Of a DNA stretch of 64,000 bases, positions 1 through 8,177 are shown piece after piece. The notes beneath the pieces were generated by a model that ran no database searches, was not told the DNA's origin, and was given only the letters and a program-made list of their open reading frames with translations. The position numbers and the translations under genes are program-made. The DNA comes from Streptomyces sannanensis (lineage in GTDB: Bacteria > Actinomycetota > Actinomycetes > Streptomycetales > Streptomycetaceae): contig NZ_BAAAYL010000001.1 of NCBI RefSeq assembly GCF_039536205.1, positions 3,534,001-3,598,000 of the forward strand. Reading direction: 5' to 3'. The number at the start of each line of letters is the position of its first letter. Within the stretch, counting starts at the first letter, position 1.

Positions 1-738
1 GTGTGCGCGCTCCTGGGCGGCGGGGGGTACGCGGAGAAGGTGGCCGTCCCGGCCGGGCAGCTGCTGCCCGTGCCGGACGGTGTCGATGTCGTCACCGCCG
101 CGGGGCTGCCCGAGGTCGCCTGCACGGTGTGGTCCAACGTCTTCATGGTCGCCCATCTGCGGCCGGGCGAGACGCTGCTGGTGCACGGCGGCGCAAGTGG
201 CATCGGAACGATGGCCGTTCAGCTCGCCAAGGCGGTGGGTGCCCGGGTCGCCGTCACCGCGGGCAGCAAGGAGAAGCTGGACCGCTGCGCGGAACTGGGC
301 GCGGACATTCTCATCGACTACCGCGAGCAGGACTTCGTGGAGGAGGTGCGCCGCGCGACGGGCGGGGCCGGTGCGGACGTCATCCTCGACATCATCGGGG
401 CGAAGTACCTCGACCGGAACGTGAAGGCGCTGGCCGTCAGCGGCCGGCTGGCGGTCATCGGCCTCCAGGGCGGGGTCAAGGCGGAGCTCAACCTGCGCGA
501 CCTGCTGGCCAAGCGGGCCGCGATCACGGCGACCTCACTGCGGGCGCGCCCGCTGGAGGAGAAGGCAGCGATCGTCGCGGCGGTCCGGGAGCATGTGTGG
601 CCGCTGATCGCGGCGGGGCGGGTGCGGCCCGTCGTCGACTGTGTCCTGCCGCTGCCGGACGCGGCCGAGGCGCACCGCGTGCTGGAGTCCGGCACGCATG
701 TGGGCAAGGTGCTGCTGGCGGCACCCGCGTCGGTCTGA
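1..738 (+). CDS. NAD(P)H:quinone oxidoreductase, zinc-type MDR family (5' truncated)
   Basis: Medium-chain dehydrogenase/reductase of the quinone oxidoreductase (zeta-crystallin-like) subgroup, expected to reduce quinone-type substrates with NADPH in the cytosol. The visible 245 residues hold the nucleotide-binding fold: a VHGGASGIGTMAVQLAK turn, the following acidic/basic strand, and a C-terminal LESGTHVGKVLL segment typical of the family. Full-length members are about 325 residues, so roughly 80 N-terminal residues lie outside the window. The GTG at base 1 is probably an internal valine. A terminator hairpin follows the stop. The substrate is unknown. Confidence 0.88.
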   Translation: MCALLGGGGYAEKVAVPAGQLLPVPDGVDVVTAAGLPEVACTVWSNVFMVAHLRPGETLLVHGGASGIGTMAVQLAKAVGARVAVTAGSKEKLDRCAELGADILIDYREQDFVEEVRRATGGAGADVILDIIGAKYLDRNVKALAVSGRLAVIGLQGGVKAELNLRDLLAKRAAITATSLRARPLEEKAAIVAAVREHVWPLIAAGRVRPVVDCVLPLPDAAEAHRVLESGTHVGKVLLAAPASV

Positions 739-751
739 CGAGTCACGCGAT

Positions 752-785
752 GTGGTCCCCCGGCGCCGGGTGCGCGGGGGACCAC
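752..785. terminator. Bidirectional hairpin between convergent genes
   Basis: GTGGTCCCCCG at 752-762 pairs perfectly with CGGGGGACCAC at 775-785 across a 12-base loop. It lies between the oxidoreductase stop and the end of the convergent proteasome activator gene. Like most Streptomyces terminators it lacks a clear U tract. Confidence 0.7.
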
Positions 786-800
786 TCGCAGGTGCGACCG

Positions 801-1340
801 TCAGAGGTACGGACCGGAGCGGGCGGCGCCGTGGTGGTGGTGGTCGTCGTCATCGTCGGTGGGAGCGCCCGGGGGAAGGGCGCGGCGCATCTGCTCCAGC
901 TGGGCCCGCGCCGCCATCTGCTGGGCGAACAGGGCCGTCTGGATCCCGTGGAACAGGCCCTCCAGCCAGCCCACCAGCTGGGCCTGTGCGATGCGCAGTT
1001 CCGCCTCGGAGGGCACCGCGTCGTCCGTGAACGGGAGCGAGAGACGCTCCAGTTCCTCGACGAGCTCCGGTGCCAGCCCGTCCTCCAGCTCCTTCACCGA
1101 ACTCGCGTGGATGTCCTTGAGGCGCACACGGCTCGCCTCGTCCAGAGGAGCCGCGCGGACTTCCTCCAGGAGCTGCTTGATCATGCTGCCGATGCGCATG
1201 ACCTTCGCGGGCTGTTCGACCATGTCCGTCACGGGCACCTCGCGCGACTCGTCGTCACTGCCGCCGATTGCCATCCCGTCCTGGCCCACCACGAGGACCT
1301 GGGGGCTCTCATGCGACCGTTCACTCCTCGGCATCTCCAT
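801..1340 (-). CDS. bpa: Bacterial proteasome activator (Bpa/PafE family)
   Basis: ATP-independent ring activator that opens the 20S proteasome gate in actinobacteria and feeds it unfolded proteins. The family hallmark helices are present: EVPVTDMVEQPAKVMRIGSMIKQLLEEVRAAPLDE, the KELEDGLAPELVEELERL helix, and a closing GLFHGIQTALFAQQMAARAQLEQMR helix. The protein ends in GPYL, a variant of the C-terminal motif (GQYL in mycobacteria) that docks into the proteasome alpha ring. Just before it lies an unusual run of five Asp and four His. I chose the ATG at 1340 (179 aa). A GTG at 1358 would add six residues. Confidence 0.9.
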   Translation of the reverse strand: MEMPRSERSHESPQVLVVGQDGMAIGGSDDESREVPVTDMVEQPAKVMRIGSMIKQLLEEVRAAPLDEASRVRLKDIHASSVKELEDGLAPELVEELERLSLPFTDDAVPSEAELRIAQAQLVGWLEGLFHGIQTALFAQQMAARAQLEQMRRALPPGAPTDDDDDHHHHGAARSGPYL

Positions 1341-1377
1341 GCCGCCATTCTCTCGCACACGTGCTTTACATCACGGT

Positions 1378-1417
1378 GTGCCCCCGGGGACGGCTGATCC
1401 ACCGTCCCCGGGGGCAC
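1378..1417 (-). terminator. Intrinsic terminator after the Pro-rich secreted protein gene
   Basis: A perfect 16-bp stem: GTGCCCCCGGGGACGG at 1378-1393 pairs with CCGTCCCCGGGGGCAC at 1402-1417, with an 8-base loop. It sits 12 bases beyond the stop of the minus-strand gene ending at 1430. Confidence 0.8.
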
Positions 1418-1429
1418 CAAGTGTGTCGT

Positions 1430-2008
1430 TCACTGGCGGCGCAGGCGCAGCCCCAGGAATCCCAGGCCCAGTCCGGTCAGGGTGAGTCCCGCTCCCATGG
1501 ACAGCACATGGATCCGTGGGTCGGAATCGCCGGACCCGGGCGGCTGTGCGGCCTCGTCGGCGACGGCGGGCGCGGTTGTGCTGGTGGAGGGGGAGGGTTG
1601 TGCCTCCGCGGGAGCCTCCTCCTCTTCGGAGGGCTCCTCCCACTGTCTGTAGGGAGCGCGGGGGCCGTGCGGCCTGGAGTAGCGGTGCGGCCGGGTGGGC
1701 GTGTCGCTCGCACTGGCACTCGGGCTCGACAGCGCGAGGCCCGGTGTGCGGGACACGGTGGGGCTCGGATCGTCTGCTTCGTCGTCCTCGGAGGGGGCCG
1801 CTGCCTCGTCCGGCATACGGCCCGGGCGCGGCCGCCCCTCCCCGGCCGGCCGCCCGGCCAGCTTGCCGCCGTCGTCGCGGGGGCTCGCCTCGGCCTTCAC
1901 GGCGGCGCCGGGTATGTGCTGGGCGGCGTGGCCGGGCGGAGTCAGCAGCAGTGCTGCCAGCAGCGTGAATCCGGCGGCTATGCCATGCGAGTGGAGCCCT
2001 GGAGCCAT
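1430..2008 (-). CDS. Proline/acid-rich exported, C-terminally anchored protein of unknown function
   Basis: 192 residues with a Sec-type signal (short N-region, then GFTLLAALLLTPPGHAAQ). A low-complexity middle rich in Pro, Ser, Glu and Asp spans about residues 35-160. A hydrophobic C-terminal helix (LSMGAGLTLTGLGLGFLGL) ends in RLRRQ. The topology is that of a single-pass cell-surface protein with an extended wall-spanning stalk. No LPXTG sorting motif is visible, so sortase attachment is not supported. The start has a GGGAAGGGG ribosome site eight bases upstream. It shares orientation with the kinase gene ending at 2102 but is separated by about 90 bp. The catalytic or binding role is unknown. 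Confidence 0.75.
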   Translation of the reverse strand: MAPGLHSHGIAAGFTLLAALLLTPPGHAAQHIPGAAVKAEASPRDDGGKLAGRPAGEGRPRPGRMPDEAAAPSEDDEADDPSPTVSRTPGLALSSPSASASDTPTRPHRYSRPHGPRAPYRQWEEPSEEEEAPAEAQPSPSTSTTAPAVADEAAQPPGSGDSDPRIHVLSMGAGLTLTGLGLGFLGLRLRRQ

Positions 2009-2101
2009 GGTGTGGCCCCTTCCCGTACCGAACGGTGGTATCGGGAAATAGCGTCACACGGTGCGACAGGACCGGCACTCCGGGAGCGCACGGAGAGTGA
2101 G

Positions 2102-3697
2102 TTACTCCGGGTCGCCGGTGGATATATCCAATGTGAATGTGGTGTCGGCGGGGGGGATGGGCGTGCCTGCGGTGGGGAACTGGTTGACGACGACGTCCTC
2201 TCCCCACTGACCGTTGGGGACCTTCTTCGGGTCCAGGTGCCAGCCCGCGGCTTGCAGGCAGCTCTTCACCGACCGGATGTCCTTGTAGACGAAGTTCGGG
2301 GCTTTCACCATGGTCGGGTCGTTGTAGTCCTTGGCCGGGTCCGAGCACTCTTCTGGGTCCATCGTGCGGTTGCGCTCGGGGCCCTTGTGCTCCGCCGTGG
2401 GCGTCTGGCTCTGGGTCGGGTCGCCGCCCGCCTGTCCGCCGTTCTCCTCTTCGCCGTTCAGGGACAGCGCGGTGATCAGGCCGCCGATCGCCAGCAGGGC
2501 CACCGCGATCGCGCCCACGACGACGGGCGTGTTCCGGCCGCCACGGCCGCTCGGCGCCGGGGCCGCGGTGTACGGCGGCGGGGTCGCGGCCATGGGCTGC
2601 GGCGGCTGCTGATGCGGGTAGCCGTACGCCGGAGCAGCGGGCGCCGGGGCGTACGGGCCGGGCTGGTGGGGCTGGTGGGGCTGGTACGGGGTCTGGACGT
2701 TGCCCGTCGACGGCGGGTACGGGCCGGACTGGTCCAGCGGCGGGAAGACCGTCGAGCCGACGCCCGCGCCGCTGTTGACCGGGCCGCCGCCGATGACGAC
2801 GGGGGCGGCGCCGGTCTGGCCGGAGGAGGCGATCCGCGCGCACTCGTCGCGCATCGCGGCGGCGCTCGGGAAACGCTCGTTCGGGTTCTTCTTCAGCGCC
2901 CGTGCGACCAGCGCGTCCAGCGCCGGCGGGACCGAGCGGTTGAGGGCCGACGGCGCGACCGGCTCCTCCTGCACATGCGCGTACGCGATGGCGAGTGCCG
3001 AGTCCGCGTCGAACGGCAGCCGTCCGGTGAGCAGCTGGAAGAGCATGATGCCGACCGAGTAGAGGTCGGAGCGGGCGTCCACACCGCGTCCCAGCGCCTG
3101 CTCGGGCGACAGGTACTGCGGGGTGCCGACCACCATGCCGGTCTGCGTCATCGACGTCACACCGGACTGCATGGCGCGTGCGATGCCGAAGTCCATGACC
3201 TTGACCACACCACGCTTGGTGATCATCACATTGCCGGGCTTGATGTCCCGGTGGACCAGCCCCATCTCATGGCTGGCCTCCAGCGCGGCCAGTACATCGG
3301 CCGTCACCTTCAGCGCCTTGTCGGCCGGCATGGCGCCGTACTGCTGGATGTCGGACTGCAGCACGGACCCCAGCGGGAGGCCCTCGACGTACTCCATGAC
3401 GATGTACGGCATGACCGCGCCGCCGAGCGCGTCTTCTCCCGTGTCGAAGACCGAGACGATGTTGGTGTGCTGGAGCTTGGCGACCGCTTGAGCCTCGCGC
3501 CGGAACCGCTCGCGGAACGACTGTTCGCGTCCCAGTTCGGTGTGGAGGGTCTTGATGGCGACCTGGCGGTCCAGCGCCGTGTCGTAGGCCAGGTGCACCG
3601 AGGCCATGCCGCCCTCGCCGAGGAGGTCGCGGAGCTGATAGCGCCCACCCGCCACCGATCCGCCCGCGTAGCGGCCGTGTGCGCCGTCCTGGCTCAT
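2102..3697 (-). CDS. Membrane Ser/Thr protein kinase with one PASTA domain (PknB-like)
   Basis: Hanks-type kinase. All kinase landmarks are present: glycine loop GEGGMASVHLAYD, VAIKTL lysine, catalytic loop HRDIKPGNV, KVMDFGIAR, and GTPQYLSPEQ activation/P+1 segment. A Pro/Gln/Tyr-rich juxtamembrane linker follows, then a transmembrane helix (VVVGAIAVALLAIGGLITAL). An extracellular part contains one PASTA-like module (KAPNFVYKDIRSVKSCLQAAGW... PTAGTPIPPADTTFTLDIS). PASTA domains in this family sense muropeptides or wall precursors. The ATG at 3697 (531 aa) is preceded by GAGGGGGAC. An in-frame upstream extension to 3787 has no ribosome site. It is divergent from the kinase starting at 3989. 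Confidence 0.93.
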   Translation of the reverse strand: MSQDGAHGRYAGGSVAGGRYQLRDLLGEGGMASVHLAYDTALDRQVAIKTLHTELGREQSFRERFRREAQAVAKLQHTNIVSVFDTGEDALGGAVMPYIVMEYVEGLPLGSVLQSDIQQYGAMPADKALKVTADVLAALEASHEMGLVHRDIKPGNVMITKRGVVKVMDFGIARAMQSGVTSMTQTGMVVGTPQYLSPEQALGRGVDARSDLYSVGIMLFQLLTGRLPFDADSALAIAYAHVQEEPVAPSALNRSVPPALDALVARALKKNPNERFPSAAAMRDECARIASSGQTGAAPVVIGGGPVNSGAGVGSTVFPPLDQSGPYPPSTGNVQTPYQPHQPHQPGPYAPAPAAPAYGYPHQQPPQPMAATPPPYTAAPAPSGRGGRNTPVVVGAIAVALLAIGGLITALSLNGEEENGGQAGGDPTQSQTPTAEHKGPERNRTMDPEECSDPAKDYNDPTMVKAPNFVYKDIRSVKSCLQAAGWHLDPKKVPNGQWGEDVVVNQFPTAGTPIPPADTTFTLDISTGDPE

Positions 3698-3988
3698 GAC
3701 TTGCGTCCCCCTCGGCCGCGTGGGCCCGGCTGCGATGATGATCTGCGATGTACGGGCCAAGTCTGCCCGAGGGCGCAGACACGTCAAGCTGGGTGCCGGT
3801 TACGTGACCGTACGCACAACAAGCGTCGTACGAACGTGACAGGGCACCGTCGGATGTGCTCGGGTACACAGGGGAACGTTTCCGGCGCCACGCCAGTCTC
3901 GATTCGGGGTGTCGTACAGAGCCTGTAGCGTGCTCTACCAGAACACCGTAACGACCGCGGATGCGGCCAGAGACGACGGCGAGGACAG

Positions 3989-5623
3989 ATGGCACCCGAA
4001 CCCGAGGGAAGCGGCGCCGGGATGGCCGATGCTCAGGAGCAGGGGTCCCACGGAGTCGGCGGTCTCGTCGGGGACGGCCGCTACCGCCTGACCCACCGGC
4101 TGGGCCGCGGCGGCATGGCGGAGGTGTTCGCCGCCGAGGACGTACGGCTCGGCCGTAGCGTCGCCGTGAAGCTCCTGCGCGCCGATCTCGCGGAGGACCC
4201 GGTATCCAAGGCCCGGTTCACGCGCGAGGCGCAGTCCGTGGCGGGCCTCAATCACCACAACATCGTGGCCGTGTACGACTCGGGCGAGGACGAGGTCGGC
4301 GGCAACTCCGTTCCGTACATCGTGATGGAGCTGGTCGAGGGCCGCACGATCCGCGATCTGCTCATCAGCTCCGAGGCCCCGTCCCCCGATCAGGCACTGG
4401 TCATCGTCTCCGGGGTGCTGGAAGCCCTCGCGTACTCGCACCAACACGGCATCGTGCACCGTGACATCAAGCCGGCGAACGTCATCATCACCGACAACGG
4501 CGCGGTGAAGGTGATGGACTTCGGCATCGCCCGCGCCCTGCACGGCGCGCAGTCGACGATGACGCAGACCGGCATGGTCATGGGCACTCCGCAGTACCTC
4601 TCTCCCGAGCAGGCGCTGGGCAAGGCCGTCGACCACCGCAGCGACCTGTACGCGACGGGCTGTCTGCTGTACGAACTGCTGGCACTGCGGCCGCCGTTCA
4701 CCGGTGAGACCCCGCTCTCCGTGGTCTACCAGCATGTCCAGGACACGCCGGTGCCGCCCTCCGAGGTCTCCGACGGGGTGCCGCCGGAGCTCGACGGAAT
4801 GGTGATGCGTGCGCTCGCCAAGGACCCGGACGACCGGTTCCAGAGCGCCGAGGAGATGCGCGGTCTGATCCACTACGCGCTCGGGATGCTCCAGGACCAG
4901 GGCGGTCACACGGGCGGTGTGTGGAGCACCGGCCCGGTCGAGATGTACGAGGGCCGCACGCCCGCCGGCGGAATCGCCGCGACCGCCGCGATGGGACACC
5001 CGCACCCGGTGCACGGGGAGACCTCGCAGTTCGGCGCGCCGATCCTGCCGCCGATGAACCCGGACGACGGCGGCTACGACGGCGGTTACGGCCCTCATGG
5101 CAACGCCAAGGCCGGCCGCGGCAAGGTGTGGCTGTTCGTCGCCTTCGCGATCATCGCGATCACCGCGGGTGTCGCTCTCGCGGTGAACGCCTCCAACGAC
5201 ACGAAGACCAACGAGAAGGAGCCTCCGAAGGTCTCCCACTCCACGGCCACGACCGAGCCGTCGGAACCAGCTCCCACCCCGTCGGCGGAGGATCAGACCT
5301 CCGGGGACGAGCAGTACAACTCCAACGGCAACAGCGGCGGCCACAACTGGAACAACGACAAGCCGTCATGGAGACCGTCCGACAAGGCCACCACCGAGCA
5401 ACCGCCGACGCAGGCGCCGACCACCGACCCGGGTGCGAGCACCGGTAGCACCACCGGTGACTCGGGTACGGGCACCACCGGTGACTCGGGTACGGGCACC
5501 ACGGGTGACTCGGGTACGGGCACCACGGGTGACTCGGGTACGGGCACCACCGGTGACTCGGGCACCGGCACCACCGGGGCCCCGGGCACGGGCACCACCG
5601 GGGCCCCGGGCACCACGGGCTGA
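3989..5623 (+). CDS. Membrane Ser/Thr protein kinase with Thr/Gly-repeat extracellular tail
   Basis: Hanks-type kinase of 544 residues. The kinase domain (about residues 30-295) has GRGGMAEVFAAED, VAVKLL, HRDIKPANV, KVMDFGIAR and GTPQYLSPEQ. A transmembrane helix (VWLFVAFAIIAITAGVALAV) lies near residue 375. The outside part lacks PASTA domains. It is a disordered Ser/Thr/Pro/Asn stretch ending in six or more copies of an eight-residue GTGTTGDS unit, which could be a wall-spanning or O-glycosylated stalk. The start ATG follows GGCGAGGAC. It is divergent from the PASTA kinase, with a 291-bp shared promoter region. Substrates cannot be inferred. Confidence 0.92.
   Translation: MAPEPEGSGAGMADAQEQGSHGVGGLVGDGRYRLTHRLGRGGMAEVFAAEDVRLGRSVAVKLLRADLAEDPVSKARFTREAQSVAGLNHHNIVAVYDSGEDEVGGNSVPYIVMELVEGRTIRDLLISSEAPSPDQALVIVSGVLEALAYSHQHGIVHRDIKPANVIITDNGAVKVMDFGIARALHGAQSTMTQTGMVMGTPQYLSPEQALGKAVDHRSDLYATGCLLYELLALRPPFTGETPLSVVYQHVQDTPVPPSEVSDGVPPELDGMVMRALAKDPDDRFQSAEEMRGLIHYALGMLQDQGGHTGGVWSTGPVEMYEGRTPAGGIAATAAMGHPHPVHGETSQFGAPILPPMNPDDGGYDGGYGPHGNAKAGRGKVWLFVAFAIIAITAGVALAVNASNDTKTNEKEPPKVSHSTATTEPSEPAPTPSAEDQTSGDEQYNSNGNSGGHNWNNDKPSWRPSDKATTEQPPTQAPTTDPGASTGSTTGDSGTGTTGDSGTGTTGDSGTGTTGDSGTGTTGDSGTGTTGAPGTGTTGAPGTTG
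5449..5620 (+). repeat. 24-bp in-frame tandem repeat in the kinase gene
   Basis: A 24-bp unit encoding GTGTTGDS, changing to GTGTTGAP in the last copies, is repeated back to back with few silent changes. This makes the tail length prone to change by slippage or recombination. Confidence 0.9.
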
Positions 5624-5629
5624 TCCGGC

Positions 5630-6640
5630 TCAGCCCGCGAAGGCCTGGCACACCGCCTCGTACTCGCGGGTCCACCACACCACCAGGGCCGACGCTGCGG
5701 GAAACTGCGGGTCGGCCCTGCGGTCGTGCAGCTGGTAGCGCCAGCGCAGTATCCAGAAGTCGTTGAGCCGCTCCCACCACACCCGGTGCACCGCCGCCGC
5801 CAGCTCCCCCGCCGCGGCGCCGGCCGCCCGCCGGTAGGCGCGCGCGTACGCCCGTACCTTGGCCAGTTCCAGCTGTCCCGCCGGGCGTACGAAGAAGATC
5901 ACCGCTGCCCGTACCGCTTCCTCGGCGCGCGGCTGGACGCCGAGCCGGTCCCAGTCGACGATCGCGGCCGGCTCCGCGTCCCGGTACAGCAGATTCAGCG
6001 GGTGGAAGTCGCCGTGCACCCAGCCTGCCGCGGGTGCGCCGGCTGCCGGGGGCCGTCGGTGCGATTGCTCTTCCAGCAGGGCGCGCCGTTCCACCAGCCG
6101 GTGCTCGGCCAGCTCGTCGAAGGCGTCCCGGTGTCGTCGGCCGCGGGTCAGGGCCAGCAGTCGGTCGATGAGCGCGAAGGTGTCGACGGGGTCGGCACTG
6201 CGGTGCTCGCCTTGCTCGACGTCCCTCTCCATGACCTGGGCGAGACGGGTGTGTACAAGCCCGAGCAGGGCGCCGAGCCGGCGGGCCTCGGCGGTGGTGA
6301 GCTGGGCGCCGTGCCGGTGGCGTCCGTCGATCCAGGGGTGCAGTGCGTAGCACCGGTCGTCGATGACGGCGACCGTGTCGCCGTCGCCGGCCTCGACGGG
6401 CGGGGCGACGGGCACGCCGAGGGCCTGGAGGTGCCGGGTGGCGCGGTGCTGGCGGGTGATGGCGTCGGGGTCGCCGTCGAGATGGTGTTTGAGGAAGAAG
6501 CGGCCGCGTGTGGTCGTGAGGCAGTAGCCGTGGTTGAGGAGTCCTTGGGTGACGGGTTCGCAGGTCAGTGGCTCGCCCACGGGCGGGTAGCGGCGCAGCA
6601 GGGCGCTCACGGGGGGCAGGGTTGCAGATGAGCGCGGCAC
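5630..6640 (-). CDS. Aminoglycoside phosphotransferase-fold (APH) kinase family protein
   Basis: 336-residue small-molecule kinase of the APH/choline kinase fold. The catalytic Brenner-type loop WVHGDFHPLNLL and the metal-binding AIVDWDRLG are present near residues 205-235, and RFFLKHHL supplies the ATP lysine. It resembles the homoserine kinase type II/APH group and the substrate is unknown, so it should not be called a resistance gene. The start is a GTG at 6640 without a ribosome site, so a leaderless transcript is likely. Its 3' end lies 7 bp from the convergent kinase gene. No other in-frame start fits better. Confidence 0.85.
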   Translation of the reverse strand: MPRSSATLPPVSALLRRYPPVGEPLTCEPVTQGLLNHGYCLTTTRGRFFLKHHLDGDPDAITRQHRATRHLQALGVPVAPPVEAGDGDTVAVIDDRCYALHPWIDGRHRHGAQLTTAEARRLGALLGLVHTRLAQVMERDVEQGEHRSADPVDTFALIDRLLALTRGRRHRDAFDELAEHRLVERRALLEEQSHRRPPAAGAPAAGWVHGDFHPLNLLYRDAEPAAIVDWDRLGVQPRAEEAVRAAVIFFVRPAGQLELAKVRAYARAYRRAAGAAAGELAAAVHRVWWERLNDFWILRWRYQLHDRRADPQFPAASALVVWWTREYEAVCQAFAG

Positions 6641-6655
6641 CTGTCAGATGTTAGA

Positions 6656-7072
6656 TCACTCAGGGTGTTGATAGTGTCGCTCAGGGGAGCCGTCGAGTGA
6701 GTGCAGGGTTCCGAACTGCGGCTCGATGCGCAGATACACCGGGTCGAAAGGCTTTCCGTCCGCCAGTCGCGGGACGGGTCCGAAGTGGTCCAGTTCCTCG
6801 TCACCGGGCTCGGCGAGCCGGGCGGTGCCGGTGAACTGCAGGGACCACACCTCGGCCGCGCCGGAATTCATGTTGTCCGCGCCGTACGCCACCACATTGC
6901 CGTCGCAGGCGTCGTGATAGCCGAAGCCCGCGTGCATCCGCAGCATGACCTGCCCGTCGGTGACGATATGGCGGGCGGAGGCCACGAAGGGCAGCGCGCT
7001 CATGCTGGACGCAAGCCGTCCGTACGGGACGCGGTCGAGCAGCTCCAGAAGCCGGGGGTCGTCGCAGGGCAT
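6656..7072 (-). CDS. Pyridoxamine 5'-phosphate oxidase-like FMN-binding protein
   Basis: 138 residues with the split-barrel flavin-binding pattern: RLLELLDRVPYGRLASSMSALPFV, a basic HIVTDGQVMLRMHAGFGYHDA strand pair, VVAYGADN, and VWSLQFTGTARL. Proteins of this size class bind FMN, F420 or heme and act as oxidoreductases or flavin reservoirs; which applies here is not decidable. The ATG at 7072 follows an AGGGACA box. The gene lies downstream of, and in the same direction as, the orphan response regulator (gap 116 bp), so it may belong to its regulon. Confidence 0.8.
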   Translation of the reverse strand: MPCDDPRLLELLDRVPYGRLASSMSALPFVASARHIVTDGQVMLRMHAGFGYHDACDGNVVAYGADNMNSGAAEVWSLQFTGTARLAEPGDEELDHFGPVPRLADGKPFDPVYLRIEPQFGTLHSLDGSPERHYQHPE

Positions 7073-7188
7073 GATGTCCACTGTCCCTGCCCGGTTCGTG
7101 TCCGAATAGAGGCCGCCGCCCTCGTGATCCGGGCCCAAAGTCCCGATTGGGGTGAGGCGGGACGATGCGGATGATCTGCGCGTATGCC

Positions 7189-7869
7189 TCAGTTCTGCTT
7201 CCCGGCCTGGAGCCTCGCCACATATGCGGCGGCCTGGGAGCGCCTCTCCATGCCCAGCTTGGAGAGGAGGCTGGACACATAGTTCTTGATCGTTTTCTCG
7301 GCGAGATGCAGCCGCTCGCCGATCGCGCGGTTGGTGAGTCCCTCGCCTATCAGGTCGAGGATCTTGCGCTCCTGATCGGTGAGGGAGGCCAGCCGTTCGT
7401 CGTCCTTGCCTCTGCTGCCGGTGCGGAGCCGTTCCAGCACCCGGGCGGTGGCGACGGGGTCGAGCAGCGACTTGCCGGCCGCCACGTCCCGTACCGCCGA
7501 GAGCAGTTCGCTGCCGCGGATCGCCTTCAGGACATATCCGGAGGCACCAGCCATGATCGCGTCGAAGAGGGCTTCGTCGTCGGCGAATGAGGTGAGCATC
7601 AGGCACTTGATCGCATCGTTACGCGAGCGGACCTCGCGGCAGACCTCGACGCCGCTGCCGTCCGGCAGCCGTACATCGAGAATGGCCACGTCGGGGCGTG
7701 TCGCGGGGATTCTGACCAGGGCTTCTTCGACCGTCCCGGCCTCGCCGACCACCTCGATGCCGTCCTCGCCGGAGAGCAGGTCGTGCACGCCGCGCCGCAC
7801 GACCTCATGGTCGTCGAGGAGAAATACGGTGATTTTTCCTTCAATGGGCACATTGTCAGTTTCACACAT
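7189..7869 (-). CDS. NarL/LuxR-family response regulator (orphan)
   Basis: 226 residues. The receiver domain (1-125) has the acidic pair D19-D20, phosphoacceptor D65 in [11 protein letters not shown], and the conserved Lys in GYVLKAIRG. The output domain (about 160-226) is a LuxR-type helix-turn-helix ([45 protein letters not shown]). That sequence resembles the DevR/DosR subgroup, which in other actinobacteria answers to redox or hypoxia. No histidine kinase is adjacent. The start ATG at 7869 has a GGGAAGAG site. It is divergent from bkdA across a 308-bp region with several candidate operators. Confidence 0.93.
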   Translation of the reverse strand: MCETDNVPIEGKITVFLLDDHEVVRRGVHDLLSGEDGIEVVGEAGTVEEALVRIPATRPDVAILDVRLPDGSGVEVCREVRSRNDAIKCLMLTSFADDEALFDAIMAGASGYVLKAIRGSELLSAVRDVAAGKSLLDPVATARVLERLRTGSRGKDDERLASLTDQERKILDLIGEGLTNRAIGERLHLAEKTIKNYVSSLLSKLGMERRSQAAAYVARLQAGKQN

Positions 7870-8177
7870 TGACTCTTCCCGTGCGCTGGGTGACCGGGAT
7901 AACGTGCCCCTGTTCCGGCGGTCTGCAGGGCTGTGACCAGTGGTTGTTTCCCCCCATTTCCGATTTACTTGGAAATCCAAGCAAAAACGCAGGTCAAATG
8001 GGGTTTCGCAGGAATGCGACCCACTGGGTAACGTGCCTCTCGCAGGGCTCTCGCCGGGACACTGTCACGCCTGTTCCCGGCCGAGTCGCACCCACCCCCG
8101 TGCACACGTACGGATACAGGCGAGCCGCACTGGCACCCGGCGGACCCCGGGGGCCGGACAGACGGAGGAGCACGCAC
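7870..8177. promoter_or_regulatory. Divergent control region between the response regulator and bkdA
   Basis: 308 bp without a gene. It holds a relatively AT-rich patch around 7945-8000. There is an inverted repeat with arms CTTGGA (7968-7973) and TCCAAG (7976-7981). A TAACGTGCC[C/T]CT sequence is duplicated at about 7900 and 8029. Any of these could be a promoter element or regulator site; none is proven. Confidence 0.45.

Noticed and set aside
5630..6640. Aminoglycoside resistance gene
   Set aside because: It has the APH fold, but this fold covers many metabolic kinases and nothing in the sequence or context indicates antibiotic modification.
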